Source of the DNA: Cepaea nemoralis
Lineage: Eukaryota; Mollusca; Gastropoda; Stylommatophora; Helicidae
Direction of reading: 5' to 3'
Assembly (NCBI GenBank): GCA_014155875.1
Contig: JACEFZ010017434.1
Span: 1-64,000 of the forward strand
DNA length: 64,000 bases
The position numbers and the translations under genes were made by a program. Position 1 is the first letter of the stretch, and each line of letters begins with the position of its first letter. The notes under the pieces were generated by a model. It was not told the origin of the DNA and searched no databases. It saw only the letters and a list, made by a program, of their open reading frames with translations. Positions 37,126-48,239 of the stretch are shown piece after piece.

Positions 37126-39302
37126 GCCGTAGGGGTTTACGGCACTGTGGATCATCAGAGGCAGGACTGGTTTGCTGCAAACAGCTAGACTCTGCAGCCC
37201 TTGAGAAGATAGCTCTCTTGAGAAACAAGGAAAGACCAACGCGTAACACTCTGAGTGAGCTAAAGCAAGCTAGGAAGGATGTGCAAAAGGCTGCCAGGCA
37301 GTGTGCAAATGATTATTGGATCAAGTTATGTGAGTCCATTCAAATCGCAAGCGATAAGGGAAACATCAGAAGCATGTATAAAGAAAGCCTGTGGTCCAAT
37401 GATAAAAAGAAGTGCACCATTGAAAACCTTGACTGGAGACATCATAACTGATAAGAAACAACAGATGGACAGATGGGTAGAGCACTATTTGGAGCTTTAC
37501 TCAAGTGAGACTTAACTAGCGGATGATGCTCTCAACGCCATAGAGGCTCTACCAAATCTTGACCACCTGGACACACTTTCCACCATAACAGAAGTTAAGT
37601 GTGCTATAACTGAACTTGCATCTGGCAAGGCTCCAGGTAAGGATGGGATTCCAATAGAGGTTATCAGGAGTGGGCAAGACACACTCACTCTACAGATCCA
37701 CCAGCTAATAGAGCTATGCTGGCGAGAAGGACAAGTACCACAGGATTTCAAAGATTCAAGCATCATAACACTGTACAAGAACAAGGGCGATCGGAGCGAC
37801 TGCAACAACTATAGGGGTATCTCACTTCTGTGTATTGTTGGAAAAGTATTTTCCAGAATTGTTCTGCGCAGACTTCAAGTCCTAGGAGATCAAGTCTACC
37901 TCGAATCACAGTGTGGCTTTCGACAGAACCGGTCTACCATTGATATGATATTCTCATTGCGACAAATGCAAGAAAAATGTCTTGAACAGAATCAACCACT
38001 GTTTATTGCCTTCATCGACCTCACAAAGGCATTTGATTTGGTCAGTCGTGAGGGTCTGTTCAAGGCACTAAAGAAGATTGGCTGCCCACCAACTCTTCTG
38101 TCCATTGTGGAATCGTTCCACACAGGCATGAAGGGTATAATCAAGTTTGATGGTGCAACTTCTGAAGAGTTTGAAATCAAGAGTGGAGTTAAGCAAGGTT
38201 GTATACTAGCTCCCACCCTCTTTGGAATATACTTTTCACTTCTATTGTAATATGCTTTTCGTGATCAGGATGTTGGTATATACATACACTCACGCTCAGA
38301 TGACGGCCTCTAAAATGCTCAGAGATTGAAGGCCAAGACCAAAATTAGGAGGGTACTGATCAGAGAGTTGCTTTTTGCAGATTATGCTGCAGTTACGACC
38401 CACTCTGAGGAAGAATTACAATGTCTACTATCTGCATTCTCCAATGCTTGTTCTGAATTTGGTTTAACAATTAGCAAAAAGAAGACACAGATTATGTCAC
38501 AAGGTGCACATGGGGTCCCATCAATCTTTATTGACGACGCCGAACTAGAGATGGTAGACCATTTTACATATCTAGGATCAGTGGTAAATAGCAAATTATC
38601 CCTAGATCAGGAAATCAACATCCGGATTGGTAAGGCAGCAACAACAATGAACAGGTTAAGAAAAAGAGTCTGGGAGAACAGGAAGCTTACTGCCAAAACA
38701 AAAGTCCTTGTCTATCAAGCCTGTGTCCTTAGTACTCTTCTTTATTGCAGTGAAACCTGGACAACTTACTCACACCAAGAGAAACGTTTAAACAGCTTTC
38801 ATATGCGGTGTCTGCGAAGAATTCTTGGTATTAAGTGGCAAGACAAATCACAAATACTGAAGTATTGGAAAGATCAGGTTGTGTGACGGTTTATTCATGC
38901 TCAGTCTTCGTAGACTTAGATGGATAGGACATCTTAGGAGGATGGATGATAGTAGAATACCAAAGGACATCTTTTTTGGTGAATTACAGATGGGTAAGAG
39001 ATCTCAGGGTCGGCCTCTACTACGATACAAAGATGTGTGTAAGCGGGACATGATTGATACAGGCATTGATAAAGCACATTGGGAGCAAGTCGCCGCTGAA
39101 CGTGTTGCATGGAGGGCAAACATCAGAAATGGAATAAAGACAAAGGAGAAAATTATTGCAGATAAGTCACACACCGAGCGTGTGAGATGTAAGATGGTGC
39201 ATGCTGGTGGAAATGACCACGTGTTCACATGCACTTACTGTGAACGAACATTTACAGCGCAAATTGGCCTTATTAGTCACATTCGCTACCGCCATGGGTA
39301 AA
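37126..39302 (+). mobile_element. RTE LINE, RT half, with C-terminal zinc finger
   Basis: Coding DNA without the endonuclease: linker with KEKPTRNTL-like and CANDYW motifs (37150-37330), GKAPGKDGIP (about 37630), YRGISLL (about 37812), IDLTKAFD (about 38017), SGVKQGCILAPTLF (about 38182), a degenerate active site reading FADYAAV (about 38370, expected ADD), YLGSVV (about 38570), and WIGHLRRMDD (about 38920). The protein ends with CTYCERTF...HIRYRH (about 39229-39297), a C2H2 zinc finger. Frameshifts occur near 37430, 38245 and 38880. The altered active site and the breaks make it inactive. Confidence 0.85.
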
Positions 39303-39410
39303 AGTTATTATGTCTTTTTGAAGCACAAACTATCGTCTGTCAAGATAGAGATACACAGTATCTACAGAGAATACACAGAGAAATTAGCAATCAAGCATGT
39401 GGACATAATA
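39303..39410 (+). repeat. Dispersed repeat E, left part
   Basis: Contains CAAACTATCGTCTGTCAAGA (39326-39345) and GAGAAATTAGCAATCAAGCATG. The latter aligns with 63193-63212, after which the two copies differ by the MITE below. Confidence 0.6.
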
Positions 39411-39805
39411 GGGGCGTTCATTTGAAACCCTTTCCAATGGCTTTATTGCCATTGGTAATTGGTAGTTACAAAAGCATGAAAGAAATATTAACAGGTGCGG
39501 TAGAATTAAACAAATCATTCATTATGAATGAATTATGCACCATGGGTTGGTCAGAAGAAGTCGCCGTAGGCATTGGACGGATTTTGGATCAACCCGGTCA
39601 TTTTCTCAACGGTCAGAAACAGAACCTATGCATCATGGGACGATAAGCATTTGCTCATTGGTCAGTGCTTACTCATTGGTCAGTACTTACTCATTGGTCA
39701 GTACTTACTCATTGGTCAGTACTTATCACATGACTATGACATGATCATGTTCAACATACGCAATTACGCGCGGTGCGGCACGAACGGATTTCAAATGAAC
39801 GCCGC
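39411..39805. mobile_element. Harbinger-like MITE (395 bp)
   Basis: Ends are GGGGCGTTCATTTGAAACCC and the complement of GCGGCGTTCATTTGAAATCC, 18 of 20 matching. Flanks are ATA on the left and TTA on the right, compatible with a 3-bp T/A-rich duplication. The repeat E copy at 63150-63330 lacks this DNA at the same point, giving an empty site. Inside are four imperfect 18-20 bp repeats of TTACTCATTGGTCAGTAC (about 39650-39725). No protein is encoded. Confidence 0.8.
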
Positions 39806-39930
39806 TTATGCGTGTTGATATAACAAATTATCAAATGTGTTTCTAATGATGAAATCAACTATTTAGTGTGATAAGTGGTTTTGTAGTTTACCCTAGGTAA
39901 ATATCTCAAGCTAGAAGAAATGTAGGGTGT
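39806..39930 (+). repeat. Dispersed repeat E, right part
   Basis: GTTGATATAACAAATTATC, GATAAGTGGTTTTG and CCCTAGGTAAATATC occur here and at 63225-63315 in the same order. Confidence 0.65.
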
Positions 39931-40280
39931 GAGATACACAACATTCTTTTTTATGTTGCATATCTCTTACAGCATTTTCAGCTGCTGTTGAAGCAATAGG
40001 CAAGTTTTACGTTCACTACTTTGCCATTGCTTTCTGAACGACCGGCTCACATACCCCAGTAAGTTACCAGCGCAGCGCGAACCGCTGCCGATTACTTCAG
40101 CTGCTGTTTTCCCCACGTGGATATACGGGATTACAAACAATGTCGTTAACTCCCTTGGCCAGGGAGACCGGCATACAAAGTATATGATGTCATAAATTAT
40201 TAAATGTACTCAAGACTCAAATAATGCCATGCCACTTGGTGTCATACCAACCATGGTGCACGGGATTAAATATTTGGTAG
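39931..40280. other. No gene seen
   Basis: Non-coding sequence without recognised repeats or motifs. Confidence 0.5.
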
Positions 40281-40332
40281 TTCTTCTTCTTCTTCTTCAG
40301 CTTTCCGAGCCATTGAGGTTCTTTCGTAGTTG
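40281..40332 (-). mobile_element. Short RTE 3'-tail insertion
   Basis: Reverse complement of the 3' tail of the RTE LINE at 2464-5760 (CCTCAATGGCTCGGAAAGCT then GAA repeats). GTAGTT flanks both sides, a possible short target duplication. About 50 bp long. Confidence 0.75.
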
Positions 40333-40479
40333 ATTCCTGAGAATAATGAATACTCCTAAAATCATAGTGAGTGATAAAAATCATGACCATATATGTACTA
40401 TTTATAGTATGTGTGCAACAGAAGGGTATTTTACATGATTATTCAAATAATGTTTTAGTGGCTAAATGATGTGTAAGAG

Positions 40480-42739
40480 CAGGGGTGTCAAACTCAGCGG
40501 GCCAAAAACTCATATCACACGTAAGGTTGCGGGCCTAACAGGATAAACATTCAATAAGCAGAAAATTAAACCTTTTTTTTAAACATTAATATAAATTAAA
40601 ACACAAAAAAGATGTAATAATAAAAAATCATTGGTATACACATTTTCACTCTTATGTCAGTTTGTCAGAGTACGATGTTTGGCATCTTTTCTTGGCTACA
40701 AGTTCGTTTATGTTGGGAGTAATGTTCTGAGTCATTGAGATTCTCATGATGAACTACAAGTGTTCATCAGTGAGACGACTCCTCTGTGATGTTTTGTTAA
40801 TCTTCATCACAGAAAACAGCTGCTCACACAGATATTTGCTACCAAACATGCTCAAGGTTCGAGTCGCATGTAGACAAAGGCGGGGCATATCTTCAGGAAT
40901 GAAACGAGTGAACTGTACAGGCCCCACAGTGTCGTACTTTGCCTTTAGTGTCCAATTACACTGCAGCTCTGTTAGCTCCATCTGCAAATTTACAGGTACA
41001 GTTTCCACATCTATGGCAAATGGATTGCGAAACAGCTTCAAATTATATTTTGTGTGTGCTTCACAGTCACTAAAGCGCCGTGCGAACTCGGCGCGAAGTA
41101 AGCTATGTTTTTCAGCACAGTGTGCATTGGCAAACACCATAACGTTGATTTCGTTTAACATTGCTTGGCACCAAGAAAAGTGAGACATGTTGCATTGGTG
41201 CATTAGTGTCTCCCATAAGCGCAGCTTCACTTTTAATGCATCACTGCATCATGCATATCAGTGATAAAGTGATCCCGTCCCTGGAGGTGCAGGTTCAAGT
41301 CGTTGAGATGAGTGGTTATATCAAACAGAAACGCTACCTCATATTTCCAATTTTTATCCCGAAAAACTGTGGAATCTTTTCCTTTACTGCCAATGAATTG
41401 ACAGATTTCATCGATCAGCTGGAAAAATCTACTGAGAACTTTTCGCAGACTTAGCCACCGCACCTCTGTATGATAAGGCATGTCGCCGAACGCCGACTGT
41501 ATTTTCTGCACACAAAAAAAGACTGACATTGGCGGTGATTTAAACCTTTGGCTCTGATAAGGTTGACGGTTTTTGTTACAGTGCTCATTACATCTTCCAT
41601 GTTGAGGACTTTACCACACAGCTATCCTTGGTGTATGATGCAGTGATATGCTTTCAGTTCACCAGTACAGTTCTCCTGCATCTTTAACCGCATCCTTCCA
41701 ACTAGTCCACTTTTTTCGCCACACATTGCCGGTGCTCCATCTGTTGTCAGTCCAACGAGTTTGTCCCAAGGCAGGTTCATGTTAGGTTAAACTTTGACAT
41801 ACGTTGTCAAAAATGTCTTTTCCTCTCGTTGTCCCAGGCATGGATGTCATGTCCAATATTTCTACTGTAACATTCAAACTGGATTCCACTCCACAGATGA
41901 AAATGGCGAGCTGTGCAGTGTCAGTCGTGCCATTACTTTCATCGACAGCAAGGGAGAATGCAACAAAGTCTTTACCTTTTTGATTTTATTATCTCCTCCA
42001 CCACAATACAACTTGCTTTCACAGGAGCTTCATTTTGTGATTTTGCTTTGGTGAAAAACATCTGCTGTGATGTTAGATGCCTCTTCAATTCTTCTACCTT
42101 CTGTAGCTTCTGCTCGCATTCAGGCTGTTTAAATTGTCTTGATGTTTAGTCTCGTAGTGCCGTCTCAGATTATATTCTTTGATCATAGCAACATTATCTC
42201 CACAAATTAGACACACAGGTTTACTGCCAATATCAGTAAACATATATTCAGCCTCCCTGCGGCTCTGAAAGGCTCTGTTTTCAGAATCAACTTTTCTCTT
42301 GGTGATTTTAAAGGCTTGCTTTGATTTGAAAAAGATTGTGCATCTACAGACAGGCGCTTGATTGATATCAGATTAGCCCTAGCAGGAATAGGTGATGTAA
42401 TATCCGGGCACTACACTACTTTCATTTCTTATGCGCCAATCCAAAACGAGCAACTGGACGTTGCTAGGTCACTATAACGACGAACATCTACTCACTGCAC
42501 AACTTTTAAATTCATTTATTCTGATCGAAGCGAGAACGCTCTATGGTAGCCTATCATTCAGCAAAGCTGCTAATTAGGGAACATGATTTGCACTTCATAT
42601 CGTGGTCATTAAAAAAATATGTTTGCCTAAAATTCTCTCTCGGGCCGAATATCTGAAGGTCGGTTGAGACCTCTCGGGCCTAGATATGATTGTACGCCGG
42701 GCCTGATGTGGCCCGCGGGCCTTGAGTTTGACACATGTG
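40480..42739 (-). mobile_element. hAT transposon, GTF2IRD2-like, full length but decayed
   Basis: Terminal inverted repeats are CAGGGGTGTCAAACTCA at 40480-40496 and its counterpart CACATGTGTCAAACTCA (complement of 42723-42739), 14 of 17 matching. Eight-base flanks TGTAAGAG and TGCTAGAA match in 5 of 8, a worn target duplication. The transposase is encoded on the minus strand. About 2.26 kb long. Confidence 0.85.
40754..42360 (-). pseudogene. hAT transposase, GTF2IRD2-like
   Basis: From the N-terminus: a basic start with ITKRKVDSENRAF, then a BED-like zinc finger CLICG...HYETKH (about 42150-42215). In the middle, MPYHTEVRWLSLRKVLSRFF and FLFDITTHLNDLNLHLQG (41233-41529). At the C-terminus, FTRFIPEDMPRL, a LEQLFSVMKI-like motif and SRLTDEHL (40754-41230), the hAT dimerisation region. 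Human GTF2IRD2 carries a domesticated transposase of this type; this copy is not domesticated, because frameshifts and stops break it into pieces of up to 158 codons. Confidence 0.87.
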
Positions 42740-42747
42740 TGCTAGAA

Positions 42748-42996
42748 GCTAAACGGACATGATGTTAAGCCATGGCGGTTGTAACAGAATAGAAAGAACT
42801 AAAACTGTATATGGTGCTTAGAAATAGGTACCCAGATAACTAGTATAATTTAGATGAATCACGACAGTGCTCTAAAATACTAAAATCATGCAGAACCATA
42901 TGCCAGATTCACCAATATGGTCACACAGTGAAGGGATTTTTTAAGCAATAGTTCAAGTCTAGCATCACATCGGATACAAATATGCAAAAGTGTTTG
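42748..42996. other. No gene seen
   Basis: Short non-coding stretch between two hAT-type elements. Confidence 0.5.
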
Positions 42997-43342
42997 TGCT
43001 AGAGAAGTGGTTCTCAACCATTTTTGGTCCATGGATCCCTTCACCATATGTTCAGAGTGTCATATCCCCACCCCCACCCCCATTGTTTTCGTATTTCCCC
43101 TATAAATTACCCCGCCCCTACACAGTATACGTAAAAATGGAAGCTAAATTTAATAACATATACTAGAACAAGTCTAGACGTCTACATAAAACGTGTTTTG
43201 CGGGTCTACTTACGTCATAAAACGAATTTCAGTGTAGCGAGAAGTACAGAAATACAGTATGGAGGGGAAAACAATATCCAGTAATCGGTTGTTGTACTAA
43301 CGCGGGGGAATTCCCCATCGGCTGAGAACCACTGTGCTAGAG
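42997..43342. mobile_element. hAT MITE (330 bp) with perfect 8-bp target duplication
   Basis: Element 43005-43334. The left end is AAGTGGTTCTCAACC and the right end complement is CAGTGGTTCTCAGCC. TGCTAGAG is present at 42997-43004 and 43335-43342. No coding capacity. Confidence 0.92.
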
Positions 43343-43735
43343 AGTGTATCAGATTGTTAGTGGAATCATTGTGGCTAAGATTCCATCTTATTAAAACATG
43401 GCGCTTGTATGTGGCATAACGCTACCTACCATCTATTGTGAATATGTTTATGTGTATTAGTTATGCCATGCGGGGTGTAATACAGGGAGATTGTAACCGG
43501 TGTACTACAGGAGGACTGGAGAAGAGAAAAGATAACTGGATAGCTGATGTCCAGTCACAAAGTACACTAATTATGGGTAGCCTTAGACAACTCTGGTTGA
43601 CAGTAGTTTGTATTGAAGGTGTTGATGCGAAGCCAAAAGCTGGCAACCAAAGCCATTTCAAGAGAGGATAGCTGGTCCCAAGCCACATGAAAATTCACAT
43701 AAGTTGAGGTCTTTAAAAGTAGTTAAAGTTAAAGT
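43343..43735. other. No gene seen
   Basis: No recognisable motif. A 77-codon frame at 43438-43671 has no features that support a gene. Confidence 0.45.
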
Positions 43736-44085
43736 TCATGCTTTGTGCGACACTTTCCGCGGATCGCGCTGCGGTGAGAGACCGAGCCATGTGAGAAAAC
43801 CCGGGATCAATGAGATCTTTCTGGTGACTGCCGAGTCCTTAGTCCATCGACGATGAACTGTGGCGAGTGTGGATGAATTTTGTGTTGGCATTCTGACGGC
43901 GGCATTATGCACAGTGTACCTGTGCGGACTTGTTGGATTGCCGAGACTTCTGACTATTCCACTTTTCACATTGGACAGTGGGAAGCATTTGTGTGATATT
44001 CGCTGGCACGGGAATGGAGCATAATGGGGACGAGCCGTTGCCGGGAAGTTGGAACCTCGAATAACCGACTAGCTAACTAATTTAC
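43736..44085 (+). repeat. Possible LINE or SINE 3' region
   Basis: GC-richer non-coding stretch ending GCCGGGAAGTTGGAACC followed by CTAGCTAACTAA. The end resembles the 3' end of the tail-only insertion at 24901-25068 read on its own strand. Family unknown. Confidence 0.45.
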
Positions 44086-44605
44086 CACTGAATTTGAGAC
44101 ATTGTGAAAGTGAGTACTGTGCTATATGGAAAGTCAGAACCGGCAGTGGCACAACTGGAGAGAATAGTAAAGTTATTGTTGCATTTAACAAGTGAAGATT
44201 TAATAACCAGGAAGAATGAAAATTGGGAAATATAGACATTTATTACTCATGTATGCATTGTGGTTCATGTATGTATTGATTTTGTAATACGTATAATCAG
44301 ATATTGCTTTTATGTTGCAGAGGGTGGCTAATGACGGTAATGTTAGAGGTCTCCCGTATTTCTGTTGGTGTCACAACGATTCCTGCGTAAGCCTCCCTTT
44401 GTAGGGCAACATTTTGTGTGTGGGTGTTGCAACTATTGCTGTCTAAGTAAGGTGACTTTGTGGTGTTACAAACGTTGGTGTCTGTCTCCCATGTGCAATT
44501 GTGTTGCAATTGTTGGTGTCTCTCTCCCACGCTAGGGTGTCTTATTTTGGTCAGTGTCAAAGTTCTTCCTGCGAAAGTGTCACATCTTTTGTTAAGGTGT
44601 CTCGC
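44086..44605. other. No gene seen; degenerate GTTGGTGTC repeats
   Basis: Between about 44350 and 44600 the words GTTGGTGTC, GTTGCAA and TCTCCCA recur irregularly. No coding frame. The right edge (TTTTGATAAGTG, 44606-44617) is the target duplication of the next LINE. Confidence 0.45.
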
Positions 44606-44631
44606 TTTTGATAAGTGATTGATTGATTGAT

Positions 44632-46299
44632 TTAGGAACCGACATCACAGCATTCGGGACATTCCCATAAGCGCTCCGTCCCCATCCTCAGCAGCCAGCG
44701 AAGAGTTCCAACACTAATAGTTCCAGTAGCAATCTGATTATATGTCCGTCTCGCCTTTCCTCTGAGCGTCGATCGTCGGCCAGATCCCCTCGTCACACCT
44801 CGCTGCCTCATTCTTACCAGACTATGGTGATCCATTTGCTCCTCCGAGGTGTACACGTGCTCCCACAAGGCCGCAACCACGTCTGTTTTGTCATGCATCA
44901 ATACTCCACCAAGTTTTGCCAAGCCAGCCAATCTGTCCGCCTGTTCATTCCCCAGCACACCGGCATGCCCAGGAGAAAAGATCCAGGTGATGCTTGCTAC
45001 CCGTGACCTCCGAAGCGAAGCAAGCCACTCTGCACGAAGCTTGCCTGTTCTCACCCTCCTCAGCATGCTTTCTGAGTCAGTTACAATCACAATGTGTGTA
45101 TGTATCGTGTTCTCTATCCAGCGGAAAGCTGCACTGACCGCCTCCACCTCCATTCTTAAGCTAGATGTTGTGTTATCATACGCCAGGCTCTCCTGCACCA
45201 AATGCCGACCATTAGCTTTTGCCAAGAACCCCCAGGCACTTCTCCTACCTCTCAACACCGACCCATCCGTGTAGATAATCACATCACCCGGGCGAGAATT
45301 ATCCTGAATTAGTTGCTGAATTTCCACTTCTGTGGCCCCTGCTGGCCACTCCCTGCACTCCCGGCTCAATGTGATTATAACTCTGCACAAGTCTGACTGC
45401 TCGGCTGGCACTCTGACCCACTCCTCTCCTCGCCTGATGTTCTCCAAGGGGCACACCTGTCTGATCGTATCCTCCGCCTGAGCCATCCATGATTTCCCTC
45501 TTATCAGTCTCTGACCCTTAACTACGTCCAGCGCCTCATGCAACGGGTGATCTGTGTCTGCAGCTACTCTGAGGTATGCCTTCGCCTGCATCACCTTGTG
45601 CCTACCAGCAACAGTAGGCAGACCAAGGATGTAACGCATACACACTACTGGAGTATCTCTGGTGCATCCCAGAATGACCCGCATAGCTTCGTTCTGTATG
45701 CGCTCTAATTTCACCAGCTGACTCTTTGAGACAGTGAGCAGTCCTAGTCCATAATCAATCACTGAGAGGATCAAGTGCTGGTATAGTGTGAAGAGCATTC
45801 TCTGCTCTGTGTCCATTGCAGCCATAGTTTTAAGTGCATTGAGTCCCTTTTGAGATCTTGTCACAACCGTCTCCACATGGTCCTTGAAGGACAGACTCCT
45901 GTCAAATGTGATTCCCAGATACTTCAGTTTGTTCTCTCTGTTGACGCTTCTGCCATCTATCGTGAGGCTTGGGGCATCATCTCTCACAATCCTGTTGTCC
46001 AGAGAGCACCACAACACAGCCGCCTTTTCCGGGTTGATGACAGCACTCATTTCAGTGCACCAGTCAATCACTTTGTCTACTGTCACCTGTAGCTCCTGGG
46101 CTGTTTGATCCCTATTTCTCCCCTGCCTGTATGCAAGAATATCATCTGCAAATGTTAGAATCCTTCCAACCCCTGGTGCTTCTAGGTATGCAATCTTGCT
46201 CGTATACACATTAAAGAGCACCGGTGAGATTGCAGATCCCTGTGGCAGTCCCGGGGTTAAAATGTGGCTCTGAGGTCCATGCACCCAGACGGAGAGCAA
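44632..46299 (-). pseudogene. LINE A reverse transcriptase (C-terminal) and RNase H
   Basis: 555 open codons. RT motifs: GLPQGSAISPVLFNVY (residues 18-33) and FADD (50-53), the active site with Phe in place of Tyr. Thumb: LERIQNEAMRVILGC. RNase H begins near residue 335 with YTDGSV, then MEVEAVSAAF, TDSES and SPGHAGVLGNEQADRLAG. The end has RWLLRMGTERLWECPECC, a small Cys motif just before the stop. The frame joins the upstream RT half only through frameshifts, so the copy is dead. Confidence 0.9.
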
Positions 46300-46371
46300 C
46301 CCGACGAGAATGCAGAACGGCTGCTACCCAGTTCACCAACCAGGGATTGACCCCCTTCTCCATCAGTGCGG

Positions 46372-47034
46372 TCATAAAAATATCATGGCGAACTCTATTG
46401 TATGCATCCTCGAGATCAAGCGCTGCCGCCATCGTTTCCTGTCTACTCTGGAACCCCTCATAAACGTCAAAGGCAAAGGTGGCTGCATTTGACCAGGTAT
46501 CTTTTCCTGGCCTGTAGCTCCCAGGCCTCTTGGAAGAAGCTTCCCCCTTTCCAAAACATCCTGCAGCTTAACAGCGACTATCTTCTCTAAAACCTTCCCA
46601 AATGTATTTTGAAGGGTGATGATCCTAAAGCCGCTAAGCTTTGAATGATCCTTGAATGGTTTTGGGAGAGGGATGAGATAGCTATGCAACCAATCCTGCA
46701 GTACTTTTGCTGTCCTAATGCTCTGATTAAAGCAGCCGGCCATCTCCTTCAGGTCTACATCGCTCAAAGCCTTCATGTGGCCATACCTGACACCATCAGG
46801 CCCTGGTGCCGTGTCTTTTGCCTTTTTCAAAATATGTTTAACATCTTTAACCCGTATGATGTCTTCATAAGGCATATTCTCCATTGTGCCAGATAATTCC
46901 ACTCTAACTGCAGCCCTGGTATCCGCATCATTATGATTGGTCTGCTCTAAAATTCTCTGAAGAAGCGCCTCCCCTTTCTCCTTGTCTGTTGTCACGCGTA
47001 CACCATCCTCTTTATAGATTGTTCCCATTGTCAT
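46372..47034 (-). pseudogene. LINE A reverse transcriptase, N-terminal part
   Basis: 220 open codons. Contains VKHILKKAKDTAPGPDGVRYGHMK, QDWLHSYLIPLPKP and FRIITLQNTFGKVLEKI, the fingers region of the RT. The frame then shifts near 46430. The DLEDAYNRV catalytic-Asp motif lies in a second frame (46211-46432), and a second shift near 46255 leads to the C-terminal frame. The element's 5' end is about 30 bp upstream. Confidence 0.88.
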
Positions 47035-47073
47035 AGGCCGATCTTTTTATTTATTTTTTGTTTTTGATAAGTG

Positions 47074-47472
47074 TCACATTCTACCCAGTTTAGATGTTTA
47101 AGCATTCAGTTGCGGTACTTAGTATAACCTTTAGACTTGGGGAAAGGTCTGGTTATTTGCTATGGACCACCCATCGTTAATGTTAAATGTTAATCTGTAG
47201 TGTTACGGTTATATGTTTCAATGTTTGAATGAACATTAGTTGTCCCTGAAGTTGTAAAATTATTGTATTGCTCCTGATTTGTTAGTTTAATCTGTGAAAG
47301 TTTAGTTTCTGGAACATAAACAACAGTTAAAGCCTCTGTCTCTGGAATCTTGGAAATCATCTTCTATTTTTACATTCCCGATTTTTGTGAGGTGGCCAGA
47401 ACGCAGTCAGAGTTGCGCTCTTTACTTCACATCACCGTAAAAATATAGTATTAGTTTACTCTTATATTATTA
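47074..47472. other. No gene seen
   Basis: AT-rich non-coding DNA between LINE A and the CTAG-ending repeat. Confidence 0.5.
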
Positions 47473-47570
47473 CTAGCTGACCCGGCCCGGCTTCGCCCAG
47501 TCCCTGGTGGGGAGCATCTCATTTAATTCATATAAGTAGTCATATAAGTTCTCGTTCCCGTTACCGACTA

Positions 47571-47615
<45 letters not shown>

Positions 47616-47646
47616 GTCTGTCTGTCTGTTTGTCTATCTATCTATC

Positions 47647-47682
<36 letters not shown>

Positions 47683-47746
47683 ATAGACCCATCCCTCTGT
47701 TTCTCCCTCCGTCTATCCCTCCCTCCCTCCCTGTCCTGTCTGTTTG

Positions 47747-47841
<95 letters not shown>

Positions 47842-48069
47842 GCCTGACCCGGCCCGGCTTCGCCCAGTCCCTGGTGGGGAGCATCTCATTTAATTCATAT
47901 AAGTGGTCATATAAGTTCTCGTTCCCGTTACCGACTATCTGTCTGTCTGTCTGTCTGTCTGTGTCTGTCAGTCTGTTTGTCTATCTATCTATCTCTGTCT
48001 GTCTGTCTGTCTGTCTAATAGACCCATCCCTCTGTCTCTCCCTCCGTCTATCCCTCCCTCCCTGTCTGT

Positions 48070-48155
<86 letters not shown>

Positions 48156-48157
48156 GT

Positions 48158-48194
<37 letters not shown>

Positions 48195-48199
48195 GGTCG

Positions 48200-48239
<40 letters not shown>

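Larger units (their letters stand above)
44606..47073 (-). mobile_element. LINE A copy, 5'-truncated, with 12-bp target duplication
   Basis: TTTTGATAAGTG at 44606-44617 and 47062-47073 flanks 2,444 bp of minus-strand LINE. The tail (ATCAATCAATC on the minus strand) is at 44618. The element carries RT and RNase H but lacks the endonuclease because of 5' truncation. It is the best copy of the family that was split by the 23.6 kb hAT. Confidence 0.95.

Noticed and set aside
36744..37451. Gag-RTE fusion protein
   Set aside because: The open frame crosses a junction between two unrelated elements and part of it is out of the true coding frame on the RTE side.
43736..43969. 77-codon minus-strand frame
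   Set aside because: Lies in a probable LINE or SINE 3' region, with no domain.
44297..44560. 87-codon minus-strand frame next to LINE A
   Set aside because: Falls in a degenerate GTTGGTGTC repeat region; no motif supports coding.
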